The notes under the pieces are model-generated. The model did not search any database and had not been told where the DNA came from. It worked only from the letters and a program-made list of their open reading frames with translations. DNA of 34,408 bases from positions 1-34,408 of the forward strand of contig JAILIJ010000166.1 in NCBI GenBank assembly GCA_024695315.1, written 5' to 3'. This document shows positions 1-7,824 of the stretch, piece after piece. The DNA is from Bacteroidaceae bacterium. Its GTDB lineage: Bacteria; Bacteroidota; Bacteroidia; Bacteroidales; Bacteroidaceae. Each line of letters opens with the position of its first letter. The first letter of the stretch is position 1. The position numbers and the translations under genes were made by a program.

Positions 1-101
1 TTATAAGGGTTGATGAAGAACACAAACGCTACGGATACAAGAAAACATCCGAGCAAAATCCCCATGTATTCAACTAAAGATTTCTTCAAATTACTTTTCA
101 T
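1..101 (-). CDS. YitT-like membrane protein, N-terminal fragment
   Basis: Leftward reading frame starting with ATG at 101 and running off the window edge; 33 codons are visible. The peptide starts MKSNLKKSLVEYMGILLGCF and continues as a hydrophobic helix ending in FFINPYK. A basic start, one transmembrane helix and an Asn-Pro-Tyr-Lys end match the start of YitT/DUF161 family integral membrane proteins, which in Bacteroidales often continue with a Pro-Gly-Gly motif. The family's transport role is poorly defined. A TAACTTTGC box lies just upstream (120-127), as expected for a transcribed gene. With only one helix visible the family call is tentative; another small multi-helix membrane protein is possible. 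Confidence 0.55.
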   Translation of the reverse strand, partial: MKSNLKKSLVEYMGILLGCFLVSVAFVFFINPY

Positions 102-119
102 ATCTTTCTTAATTTTACG

Positions 120-127
120 CAAAGTTA
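120..127 (-). promoter_or_regulatory. Candidate -7 promoter box of the YitT-like gene
   Basis: The leftward strand reads TAACTTTGC here, matching the Bacteroidetes -7 consensus TAnnTTTG. The start codon follows 18 bases later. The same nine bases recur upstream of the LuxR-type gene and of hisH. No clear TTTG -33 element is seen at 19-21 bases, so this rests on the -7 box and its position. Confidence 0.4.
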
Positions 128-228
128 CGCACTTATTTTCTTTTCGAATAAAAAAATAATACAAAAAATAGTAAAAATTTAATTCTAAACTCTTAATTCA
201 TAATTCCCTCGATTTTCTTTTTTAAAGA

Positions 229-255
229 CCACGGAAGGCACGGAAAGAACGGAAA
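229..255. repeat. Three tandem 9-bp units (cACGGAAr type)
   Basis: CCACGGAAG, GCACGGAAA and GAACGGAAA follow one another without spacers in the gap between the YitT-like gene and gltB. They do not lie in a convincing reading frame. The units are purine-rich on the forward strand. Function unknown; it may be a minor slippage-derived repeat. Confidence 0.5.
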
Positions 256-388
256 GGGCTGCTTTGACCATCGAAAAAACATACGGTTTATGGTTGTGAA
301 ATGGGATTATTTCGAGGGAGTAAAATGATGTTGTAAGGATGTGAAAAATGATAATGAGGAATGAGCGTGTTTTTGTTCCCTTTTTAAA

Positions 389-444
389 TTCTATATGAAA
401 ATGTGAGAATTTCTATATGAAATTTTCGAAAATTCTATATGAAA
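389..444. repeat. Three TTCTATATGAAA direct repeats spaced exactly 22 bp
   Basis: The 12-mer TTCTATATGAAA occurs at 389-400, 411-422 and 433-444, giving start-to-start distances of 22 and 22 bases. The sequence between copies differs, so only the 12-mers are conserved. Each is nearly a dyad (TTC/GAA ends around an ATA core). This is the look of a short array of protein-binding sites on one face of the helix, about two turns apart. No neighbouring gene tells which protein would bind; the nearest genes are the YitT-like gene (about 290 bp left) and gltB (1.3 kb right). Confidence 0.6.
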
Positions 445-662
445 ATAAAATGATACCTATAAAGGATGTGTTTTTTCACATATTTTTGAATGGTAAATTT
501 ATTGCCTGTTTATTGTCGCAAAATGTGGTCTTACTGAACAAGTAAAAATAGTGCTTTGGAGGATATAGTTTCAGTCACAACAATTGTTTTTTTAACTTTA
601 CTTTTTCTACATTCAAACTATTTCAAGAACTTAATTTAAATCATGATACTATGTTGATGTGA

Positions 663-683
663 AAAAAGTTTTAAAAACTTTTT
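663..683. repeat. Perfect 10-bp inverted repeat, one-base spacer
   Basis: AAAAAGTTTT (663-672), a single A, then AAAACTTTTT (674-683). The arms are perfect complements but almost entirely A/T. In such AT-rich DNA it could be chance, a weak bidirectional terminator or an operator-like site. No gene adjoins it. Confidence 0.35.
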
Positions 684-965
684 AAGAAAAAATCCCCCTT
701 TTCCCAAAAACAGCATGTATCTGTATAGTTTTTAAGTGGCTACGAGGGAAAATGTTTTGTAGAAAAACCCCATAAAAAACCAAATTTTCGTATTATGAAT
801 TTTTAATATGTGATTTATGCTTGCCTTATCTTATCATTACTTATCATTATTATTGATGCAGAAATTTGAAAAAAAAAATTCTTGCATAAAGAAAAAAGGA
901 AGTTATAGGGAGAAGTAATAAAGATTTAAGATTTGTTCGCGAAAAAATTCATGACGTCATACCGT

Positions 966-1028
966 AAAAAAAGTGTTGTTCACTTATCGTAAAAAATAAA
1001 AAAAGCACGTCAGAAAGAACGTACTTTT
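966..1028 (-). terminator. Tandem leftward terminators
   Basis: Read leftward, the first hairpin pairs 1028-1019 with 1010-1001 (10 bp, one mismatch, 8-base loop CAGAAAGA on the forward strand) and runs into a U-rich tract (1004-991). A second small hairpin follows: AAGTG, loop AACAA, CACTT (985-971), and then a run of T (972-966). Two intrinsic terminators in a row facing left, with no leftward protein gene upstream of them, imply a non-coding transcript from the right. Confidence 0.6.
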
Positions 1029-1184
1029 CTACCCCACCTCCTTCGACAACGGTTCGTATTGCCTTCGTAATTCCTTCGTATCAATTACTAATTTTCTTTT
1101 GTGATAAAAATCAAATTCTCAGTAAGAGAAATCTATCTTCATCTCTTGAGAAAATCGGACGTCACGCATTGTCGTCAGATGAAT
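988..1184 (-). ncRNA. Candidate structured small RNA with own promoter and terminator
   Basis: No protein gene is visible, but the leftward strand holds a complete transcription unit of about 195 nt. A promoter pair TTTG (1219-1216), 20-base spacer, TATATTTG (1195-1188) predicts a start near 1183, and tandem terminators end it near 988. The predicted 5' end can fold: 1177-1183 pairs with 1138-1144 (7 bp) and 1173-1176 with 1158-1161 (GACG/CGTC). The 3' half carries four 11-bp units beginning ACGAAGG, ACGAAGG, ACGAACC and TCGAAGG (leftward reading of about 1082-1038), then GGAGGTGGGG and the terminator. An ATG at 1169 opens a 16-codon frame ending at 1119, which could be a leader peptide but is too short to call. 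I cannot assign it to a known family; 6S-like or Bacteroidales-specific RNAs are possible. Confidence 0.5.
1042..1085. repeat. Four 11-bp units beginning TTCG
   Basis: TTCG occurs at 1042, 1053, 1064 and 1075, an exact 11-base period. The second to fourth units share TTCGTA, and the last two share TTCGTA plus a TCC/CC context. The array lies inside the candidate leftward RNA, where the units read as repeated ACGAAGG elements. Confidence 0.5.
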
Positions 1185-1187
1185 GAA

Positions 1188-1219
1188 CAAATATAATGAA
1201 TTTAACAAGGATTTGCAAA
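1188..1219 (-). promoter_or_regulatory. Bacteroidetes-type promoter for the candidate RNA
   Basis: Leftward strand: TTTG (1219-1216), 20 bases, TATATTTG (1195-1188). Both elements and the spacing match the Bacteroides housekeeping promoter (TTTG, 19-21 bases, TAnnTTTG). It is the only site noticed in the window with both elements correctly spaced. The predicted transcript start, about 5 bases beyond the -7 box, coincides with the 5' end of the foldable segment. Confidence 0.55.
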
Positions 1220-1591
1220 TTTTCATTCTTTGTCAACTAAAGATTTAAGAAAGTTTAACTCTTAAAGTGTCAGCGCATGACAAGATAGTATAAGTTTATA
1301 GCCTCACATCCTTTTTTTTGCATTTTTTCACCTATCTAATATAAGGGATATCATACAATACGCTTATTACTCATATCCAATATTTGCATAATATTACATT
1401 CAAAAATCCATCGTTCCCATAATACTCCCAACAATAAATCAGAAAACAAAATAATCATTTTTCTCACATAATAATTAAAGAATTGACCTCAAAACCCTAT
1501 ATAATATATCTTTTTTTGTCGAAAAATAGATTTTTTGCAACATATTATTACAAAAATAAAAGATTATAATAACAAAAAGAAATAAAAACGC

Positions 1592-1610
1592 TATTTTTGC
1601 AACAAAAATA
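1592..1610 (+). promoter_or_regulatory. Possible gltB promoter box within a palindrome
   Basis: TATTTTTGC at 1592-1600 fits the -7 consensus and would give a gltB leader of about 165 nt. It forms the left arm of an inverted repeat, TATTTTTG-CAA-CAAAAATA, so the same box also exists leftward. No -33 TTTG is seen. The flanks are so A/T-rich that a chance match is a real possibility. Confidence 0.3.
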
Positions 1611-1773
1611 CAAACAGCATAAATAATAGAAATAAAACAAACTTATAAACAACCACACAAACACCTTATCAATTATTTTATTTTGTTCAACATTATATTA
1701 TAACATAAGGCAAACGTATTAACAAACACTCATTGAGTAAAGATTTAAACTAAAACAACAAATAAACACAAAA

Positions 1774-4700
1774 ATGGTAAAGAGTTTAGGTTTATACAAT
1801 GTCGAGAACGAGCATGATGCTTGTGGTGTCGGAATGGTAGTAAACATTCACGGTAACAAAAGCCATGAACTTGTGGACAACGCTTTGAAAGTGCTCGAGA
1901 ACATGGAACACAGAGGAGCCGAGACCAAAGACAAGACCGGTGATGGTGCAGGAATCCTTCTTCAGATTCCTCACGAGTTTATTCTCCTACAAGGCATTCC
2001 TGTCCCAGAGAAAGGAAAATACGGAACTGGTCTTGTGTTCCTTCCAAAGGATGCAAAGAAACAGTCCGAGATTCTTCAGATTATGATTGAAGAAATCGAG
2101 CGTGAAGGCCTTACGCTCATGCACCTCCGCAATGTACCAACAAACCCAGAATGTCTCGGAGCAAGTGCCCTATCTGTAGAACCAGATATCAAACAGATTT
2201 TCATCACAGGAGTAAGCGATGATAACGTGGAAATTTTCGAGCGTATACTTTATAAGATACGTAAGAAAATCGAGAACCGCGTTGATGATGAGGATTTCTA
2301 TATTTGCTCTCTTTCTAATAAGGACATTATATATAAAGGAATGCTTACCAGCCGCCAGTTGCGTCAGTATTTCCCAGACCTAAGCAATAACTATTTCACA
2401 AGTGGATTGGCACTTGTACACTCACGTTTCTCTACCAACACTTTCCCAAAATGGAAGTTGGCACAGCCTTTCCGCTATCTCTGTCATAACGGTGAGATCA
2501 ATACCGTTCGCGGAAACCGTGGATGGATGAAGGCACGTGAGAGCGTACTTTCAAGTCCAGCACTTGGTGACGTAAAAGAGATTACTCCTATCGTTCAGGC
2601 AGACATGTCAGACTCTGCCAGCCTTGACAACGTGTACGAGTTCTTAGTCATGTCAGGCCTTTCACTTCCACAGGCTATGGCAATTCTCGTACCAGAATCA
2701 TTCAACGATAAGAATCCTATCTCTGAAGATTTGAAAGCCTTCTACGAGTACCACTCAATACTTATGGAGCCTTGGGATGGTCCTGCTGCACTTATGTTCT
2801 CCGACGGACGCTATGCAGGAGGTATGCTTGACCGTAACGGTCTTCGTCCTTCTCGCTACACCATCACAAACAACGGCATGATGGTTGTTGCCAGCGAAGT
2901 AGGAGTAATGGACTTCGATCCAACAGAAATCGTACAGAAAGGTCGTCTGCAGCCAGGTAAGATTCTTCTTATAGACACTCAGGAAGGCAAAATATATTAT
3001 GATGGAGAAATCAAGGCAAAGCTTGCCAGCGAACATCCATACGGCAAATGGCTCTCTACAAACCGTATCCAACTTGAGAAACTCAAGAGCGGACGTAAGG
3101 TAAACAATAGTGTAGAGAACTACGAGCGCAAGCTCATCAATTTCGGTTTTGGACAGGAAGATATTGACAAGACTGTCGTTCCTATGTGCACACTCGGACA
3201 GGAACCAACAGCAGCTATGGGTAACGATACCCCACTTGCCATTATCTCTGAAAGACCAGAAATATTCTTCAACTATTTCCGTCAGCAGTTTGCTCAGGTT
3301 ACAAACCCAGCTATCGACCCAATTCGTGAGGAACTTGTAATGTCTCTCACAGAGTATATCGGCGCTGTCGGTACAGGTATTCTTATCCCAGACGAGAGTA
3401 ACTGTAAAATGGTACGTCTTCCACAGCCTGTACTCAACAACACACAGCTTGACATCCTCTGCAACATTCGATACAAGGGATTCCACACAAAGAAAATCCA
3501 GATGCTCTTTGACATCGAAAAAGGCGAAGTTGGTTTGAGCGAAGCTATCGACAATCTTTGTAAGCAGGCAGAAGCATCAGTAGACGAAGGTGTAAACTAT
3601 ATAATTCTATCTGACCGTGACATCGATGAGAATCACGCAGCCATCCCTTCTCTTCTTGCTGTGAGTGCCGTACACCACTACCTCATCAATGTAGGTAAGC
3701 GAGTTCAGACTGCTCTTATCGTTGAGTCTGGAGAAATACGTGAGGTTATGCACGCAGCATTACTACTCGGATATGGAGCAAGTGCAATCTGTCCTTACAT
3801 GACATTTGCCGTTCTTGATGACCTCGTAAAGAATCATAAGATTCAGGAGGAATATGCTACTGCGGAGAATAACTATATCAAGGCTGTAGACAAGGGCTTA
3901 AAGAAAATTATGAGTAAGATGGGTATTTCTACTATCCGTTCTTACCGCGGTGCAAAAATATTTGAAAGCATAGGTATCTCTGAAGATGTACTTAGAAAAT
4001 ATTTCGGTACAGAAATTTCAACTATTGGTGGTATTGGCCTCAAGGAAATTGCTAATGATGCTATCAGACTTCACAACGAAGCCTTCAAACCTGCTGAAAT
4101 AAATGAGTTCCTACCTAATAATGGACTCTTCAGCTATCGTAAGGATGGTATTCTTCACGCATGGAATCCTGAGACTATAGCAAATCTTCAGATTGCTACT
4201 CGTCTTGGCTCTTACAAAAAGTTTAAGGAATGGGCACAGTTAGTAGACGAAAAAGAAAAGCCTATTTTCCTTCGTGACTTTATGGGATTCAAGAAAGCGG
4301 ATAAACCTACTCCACTCAACGAGGTAGAACCTGCAGAAAGCATCGTTAAACATTTCGTTACAGGAGCCATGTCATTCGGTGCCCTCTCTATTGAGGCTCA
4401 CGAAGCTCTCGCTCTTGCCATGAACAAAATTGGTGCACGTAGTAATACTGGTGAAGGTGGTGAAGATAATGAACGTTATCACTCTTCAGTTGATGGTGTC
4501 AGCCTTTCTTCTAAGACAAAACAGATTGCATCTGGACGATTCGGAGTTACAGCAGAATATCTCGTAAATGCTGAAGAGATACAGATTAAGGTTGCTCAGG
4601 GAGCTAAACCAGGTGAAGGTGGTCAGTTGCCAGGATTTAAGGTAAACAAGATTATTGCCAAAACACGTAATGCAATTCCTGGAATCACACTTATCTCTCC

Positions 4701-6255
4701 TCCACCTCATCACGATATTTACTCTATTGAGGACCTCGCACAGCTCATCTTCGACTTGAAGAATATAAATCCAACAGCTGCAGTTAGCGTTAAGCTTGTT
4801 GCCGAAAGCGGTGTAGGTACAATCGCAGCTGGTGTCGCAAAGGCAAAAGCCGACCTCATTGTTATATCTGGTGCAGAAGGTGGTACTGGTGCATCTCCAG
4901 CCAGCTCAATGCGATTTGCAGGTATAAGTCCTGAGATTGGTCTTGCAGAAACACAACAGACACTTGTACTCAACGGACTTCGCAATCAAGTACGTCTACA
5001 AACAGACGGTCAGCTCAAGACTGCACATGATGTAATTATCATGGCTATGCTCGGTGCTGATGAGTTCTCTTTCGGAACCCTTCCACTTATCGTTTTGGGA
5101 TGTGTCATGATGCGTAAGTGTAACACAAATACATGTCCTGTAGGTGTTGCCACTCAAAATCCAGATCTTCGTGCTCGTTTCACTGGTAAGGCTGAGTATG
5201 TTGAAAACTTCTTTATGTTCCTCGCAGAACAAGTTCGTGAATATCTGTCAGAAATTGGTGCTCACAAACTCAAAGACATTATCGGTCGTACAGATCTTAT
5301 CGAGATGAAAACACGCGAAGCAGGTAGCAAGCAAGCTACTATCGACTTCAGTCGTATGCTCACTCGTATTCCATCTGATAAGCCTCTATACTGGGATCGT
5401 AGTTCTTTCACAAAGGTTGAGGACGTTAAGGACGAGCAAATTATTACAGCATGTAAAAATGCTATCGAAAATAAGGAAGAGGTCAACCTTGACTATACAA
5501 TAAAGAATACAGATCGTGCCGTAGGAACAATGCTTTCAGGTGTGATTGCTAAAAAATATGGAGAGCAAGGACTTCCTGATTCAACAATCAACATCAAGTT
5601 CAAGGGTTCTGCTGGTCAAAGTTTCGGTGCATTCCTCGTTAAGGGCGTCAACATGAAACTTGAAGGAGAAACTAACGACTACTTCGGTAAAGGCCTGTCA
5701 GGCGGACGTATATCTATTCTTCCTCCATCACGCAGTAACTTTGTCGCTGAGGATAACATCATAGCAGGTAACACAGGTCTGTATGGTGCCACAACTGGCG
5801 AACTTTATGTAAATGGACGTGTAGGTGAACGTTTCGGCGTTCGTAACTCTGGTGCCATAGCTGTAATAGAAGGAGCTGGTGACCACTGCTGCGAATACAT
5901 GACAGGCGGACGTGTTGTTGTACTTGGAGAAACAGGTAGAAACTTTGGTGCAGGTATGTCTGGTGGTGTGGCTTACGTATGGGATAAGAACCACAATTTT
6001 GACTACTTCGTCAACATGGATCAGGTAGAAATCAATCTTGTTGAGGATGCTAGTTTCCGCAAAGAACTTCACGAACTGATTCGCCAACACTATCTCTACA
6101 CAGGTTCTGCCCTCGCACGCACAATGCTTGACAACTGGCAGAAGTATGTTGAGGAATTCATTCAGGTTGTACCTATCGAATACAAGCGAGTTCTTCAAGA
6201 AGAGCAGATGGCAAAACTTCAGCAGAAGATTGCAGACATGCAGAGAGAATTCTAA
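1774..6255 (+). CDS. gltB: Glutamate synthase (GOGAT) large subunit
   Basis: Large subunit of glutamate synthase: it releases ammonia from glutamine and channels it to 2-oxoglutarate to make two glutamates. At 1493 residues it is full length. The start is set by the class II amidotransferase signature HDACGVG, whose Cys17 is the expected catalytic N-terminal residue after removal of a 16-residue propeptide. In order: glutaminase domain (about 17-430), central domain (about 470-760), FMN-binding barrel (about 800-1190) and C-terminal beta-helix with Gly-rich repeats (about 1245-1440). Cys1110, Cys1116 and Cys1121 in CVMMRKCNTNTCPVG are the 3Fe-4S ligands. gltD follows after 82 bases containing a hairpin. 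No Shine-Dalgarno sequence precedes the A-rich start, as usual for Bacteroidetes. Confidence 0.97.
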   Translation: MVKSLGLYNVENEHDACGVGMVVNIHGNKSHELVDNALKVLENMEHRGAETKDKTGDGAGILLQIPHEFILLQGIPVPEKGKYGTGLVFLPKDAKKQSEILQIMIEEIEREGLTLMHLRNVPTNPECLGASALSVEPDIKQIFITGVSDDNVEIFERILYKIRKKIENRVDDEDFYICSLSNKDIIYKGMLTSRQLRQYFPDLSNNYFTSGLALVHSRFSTNTFPKWKLAQPFRYLCHNGEINTVRGNRGWMKARESVLSSPALGDVKEITPIVQADMSDSASLDNVYEFLVMSGLSLPQAMAILVPESFNDKNPISEDLKAFYEYHSILMEPWDGPAALMFSDGRYAGGMLDRNGLRPSRYTITNNGMMVVASEVGVMDFDPTEIVQKGRLQPGKILLIDTQEGKIYYDGEIKAKLASEHPYGKWLSTNRIQLEKLKSGRKVNNSVENYERKLINFGFGQEDIDKTVVPMCTLGQEPTAAMGNDTPLAIISERPEIFFNYFRQQFAQVTNPAIDPIREELVMSLTEYIGAVGTGILIPDESNCKMVRLPQPVLNNTQLDILCNIRYKGFHTKKIQMLFDIEKGEVGLSEAIDNLCKQAEASVDEGVNYIILSDRDIDENHAAIPSLLAVSAVHHYLINVGKRVQTALIVESGEIREVMHAALLLGYGASAICPYMTFAVLDDLVKNHKIQEEYATAENNYIKAVDKGLKKIMSKMGISTIRSYRGAKIFESIGISEDVLRKYFGTEISTIGGIGLKEIANDAIRLHNEAFKPAEINEFLPNNGLFSYRKDGILHAWNPETIANLQIATRLGSYKKFKEWAQLVDEKEKPIFLRDFMGFKKADKPTPLNEVEPAESIVKHFVTGAMSFGALSIEAHEALALAMNKIGARSNTGEGGEDNERYHSSVDGVSLSSKTKQIASGRFGVTAEYLVNAEEIQIKVAQGAKPGEGGQLPGFKVNKIIAKTRNAIPGITLISPPPHHDIYSIEDLAQLIFDLKNINPTAAVSVKLVAESGVGTIAAGVAKAKADLIVISGAEGGTGASPASSMRFAGISPEIGLAETQQTLVLNGLRNQVRLQTDGQLKTAHDVIIMAMLGADEFSFGTLPLIVLGCVMMRKCNTNTCPVGVATQNPDLRARFTGKAEYVENFFMFLAEQVREYLSEIGAHKLKDIIGRTDLIEMKTREAGSKQATIDFSRMLTRIPSDKPLYWDRSSFTKVEDVKDEQIITACKNAIENKEEVNLDYTIKNTDRAVGTMLSGVIAKKYGEQGLPDSTINIKFKGSAGQSFGAFLVKGVNMKLEGETNDYFGKGLSGGRISILPPSRSNFVAEDNIIAGNTGLYGATTGELYVNGRVGERFGVRNSGAIAVIEGAGDHCCEYMTGGRVVVLGETGRNFGAGMSGGVAYVWDKNHNFDYFVNMDQVEINLVEDASFRKELHELIRQHYLYTGSALARTMLDNWQKYVEEFIQVVPIEYKRVLQEEQMAKLQQKIADMQREF

Positions 6256-6277
6256 TTAAGTCACAAACATAATTAAT

Positions 6278-6327
6278 AAAAGTTTCATTATAGCGAAACA
6301 GCTTTAGTCTTTTCGCTATAAACTTTT
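6278..6327 (+). terminator. Strong hairpin between gltB and gltD
   Basis: AAAAGTTT (6278-6285) and ATAGCGAAA (6290-6298) pair with TTTCGCTAT (6311-6319) and AAACTTTT (6320-6327), giving 17 base pairs interrupted only by a four-base bulge (CATT) on the left arm, with a 12-base loop. The right arm ends in TTTT but no long T run follows, so it may act as a partial terminator, a processing site or an mRNA stabiliser that sets the gltB:gltD ratio. gltD starts 10 bases after it. Confidence 0.55.
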
Positions 6328-6337
6328 AACTAAATAT

Positions 6338-7711
6338 ATGGGAAATCCAAAAGCATTTTTGACTGTGCCTCGCAAGGAGGCTGGTTATCGTCCAATTCAC
6401 GATCGTATACAGGATTTTGGTGAAGTGGAACAGACATTAAACTCAAAGGACCGTCAGGAACAGGCAAGTCGTTGTATGGATTGCGGTGTACCTTTCTGCC
6501 ACTGGGCTTGTCCACTTGGAAACAAAGACCCAGAATGGAATGACGCATTATATAAAGGAGAATGGGAAAAGGCATATAAGATACTGAAGAAAACTAATGA
6601 CTTCCCTGAATTTACAGGTCGTATCTGCCCTGCCCTATGCGAGAAAGCTTGCGTACTTTACCATACTACTGGCGAAGCCGTTACAAATAGAGAAAATGAA
6701 TGTGCTATTGCAGAACGTGCTTTTCTTGAAGGATACGTTACTATCGAACATCCTGAACGTAACGGAAAGAAAGTTGCTGTCATTGGTGCTGGACCTGCAG
6801 GATTAGCAGCTGCCAACCAGCTTAACTACAAAGGATACGAGGTAACAGTATTTGATAAAAATGAAGCAGCTGGTGGTTTGCTACGTTATGGTATTCCAAA
6901 CTTCAAACTCAACAAGAAAATTATAGATCGTCGAATTGACGTCATGGAACAGGAAGGCGTTAAATTCGTCTATAACACACCATGTGACGCAGAAAAGCTC
7001 GCTGCTAAAGATTTTAGTGGGGATATGGCTGCATTTGAAGATTTCGATGCGTACGTCATCTCAACAGGTACTCCACAGGCTCGCGACTTGAACATACCAG
7101 GACGTAAACTCAAAGGCGTACATTTAGCTCTTGAACTCTTGGCTCAACAGAACAGAGTTTTGGCTGGACAAGAATTCAACAAGGACGAACGTGTTACAGC
7201 AAAGGGAAAGGATGTTCTCGTAATCGGTGGTGGTGATACAGGTTCTGACTGTATCGGTACATCACACAGACAGGGTGCAAAAAGCGTTACTCAGATTGAA
7301 ATCATGCCTAAGCCTCCTGTAGGTCATAACCCTAACACTCCATGGCCTAATTGGCCTGTAATTCTCAAGACTACTTCAAGTCATGAGGAAGGCTGTACTC
7401 GCAGATGGAATATCAATTCTTTGGAGTTCATCGGTAAGGACGGTAAATTAACAGGTGTAAAGGTTCAACCTATTGACTGGAAGCCAAATCCTGAAGGAGG
7501 AAGACCTATCATGGTTGAAGCTGGAGATGTTGAGGTAATCAAAGCTGACATTGTCTTCCTTGCCATGGGATTTATCAAGCCACAGCAGCCAGAATTCCCA
7601 GACAACGTATTTGTTGCTGGAGATGCCGCTTCTGGAGCAAGCCTTGTTGTACGCGCCATAGCTTCAGGACGTAAAACAGCTGAAGCCGTAGATAAGTTCC
7701 TTAAAAAGTAA
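6338..7711 (+). CDS. gltD: Glutamate synthase small subunit
   Basis: NADPH-dependent electron-input subunit of GOGAT; it oxidises the nicotinamide cofactor and passes electrons through flavin and Fe-S clusters to GltB. At 457 residues it has the normal length. The N-terminal domain shows two Cys clusters for 4Fe-4S centres: Cys46, Cys49, Cys54, Cys58 and Cys97, Cys101, Cys105. An FAD-binding Rossmann motif lies at 146-160 (VAVIGAGPAG) and an NAD(P)H-binding motif near 290 (VLVIGGGDTG). The C-terminus carries the flavin-family VFVAGDAASG motif. It lies directly downstream of gltB and a terminator follows, so gltBD is probably one operon. The same fold is found in related NADPH-linked oxidoreductases, but the gltB partner settles the call. 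Confidence 0.96.
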   Translation: MGNPKAFLTVPRKEAGYRPIHDRIQDFGEVEQTLNSKDRQEQASRCMDCGVPFCHWACPLGNKDPEWNDALYKGEWEKAYKILKKTNDFPEFTGRICPALCEKACVLYHTTGEAVTNRENECAIAERAFLEGYVTIEHPERNGKKVAVIGAGPAGLAAANQLNYKGYEVTVFDKNEAAGGLLRYGIPNFKLNKKIIDRRIDVMEQEGVKFVYNTPCDAEKLAAKDFSGDMAAFEDFDAYVISTGTPQARDLNIPGRKLKGVHLALELLAQQNRVLAGQEFNKDERVTAKGKDVLVIGGGDTGSDCIGTSHRQGAKSVTQIEIMPKPPVGHNPNTPWPNWPVILKTTSSHEEGCTRRWNINSLEFIGKDGKLTGVKVQPIDWKPNPEGGRPIMVEAGDVEVIKADIVFLAMGFIKPQQPEFPDNVFVAGDAASGASLVVRAIASGRKTAEAVDKFLKK

Positions 7712-7730
7712 TATAGAAACATACATGAAC

Positions 7731-7776
7731 AAAAAAAGTCTCCCTAAATCCGAAATGGATTAGAGAGACTTTTTTA
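7731..7776. terminator. Bidirectional terminator between gltD and the LuxR-type gene
   Basis: AGTCTC (7737-7742) pairs with GAGACT (7765-7770), and CTAAaTCC with GGATTAG above it. The hairpin is flanked by seven A on the left and six T on the right, so it can stop transcription from both sides, as expected between these convergent genes. Confidence 0.8.
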
Positions 7777-7824
7777 TATTTATGAGTTTACAAAAGGCAA
7801 ATAAAATGAGAATGCCTTCTATTA

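Noticed and set aside
1119..1169. 16-codon frame in the candidate RNA
   Set aside because: Too short to separate from chance; mentioned only as a possible leader peptide.
1475..1510. TTGACC followed by TATAAT upstream of gltB (E. coli-type promoter)
   Set aside because: The spacer is only about 11 bases, and Bacteroidetes do not use this consensus.
2755..3486. 243-codon leftward frame inside gltB
   Set aside because: Antisense shadow of a certain gene; rich in Cys, Trp and His as expected for a complementary frame, with no family resemblance.
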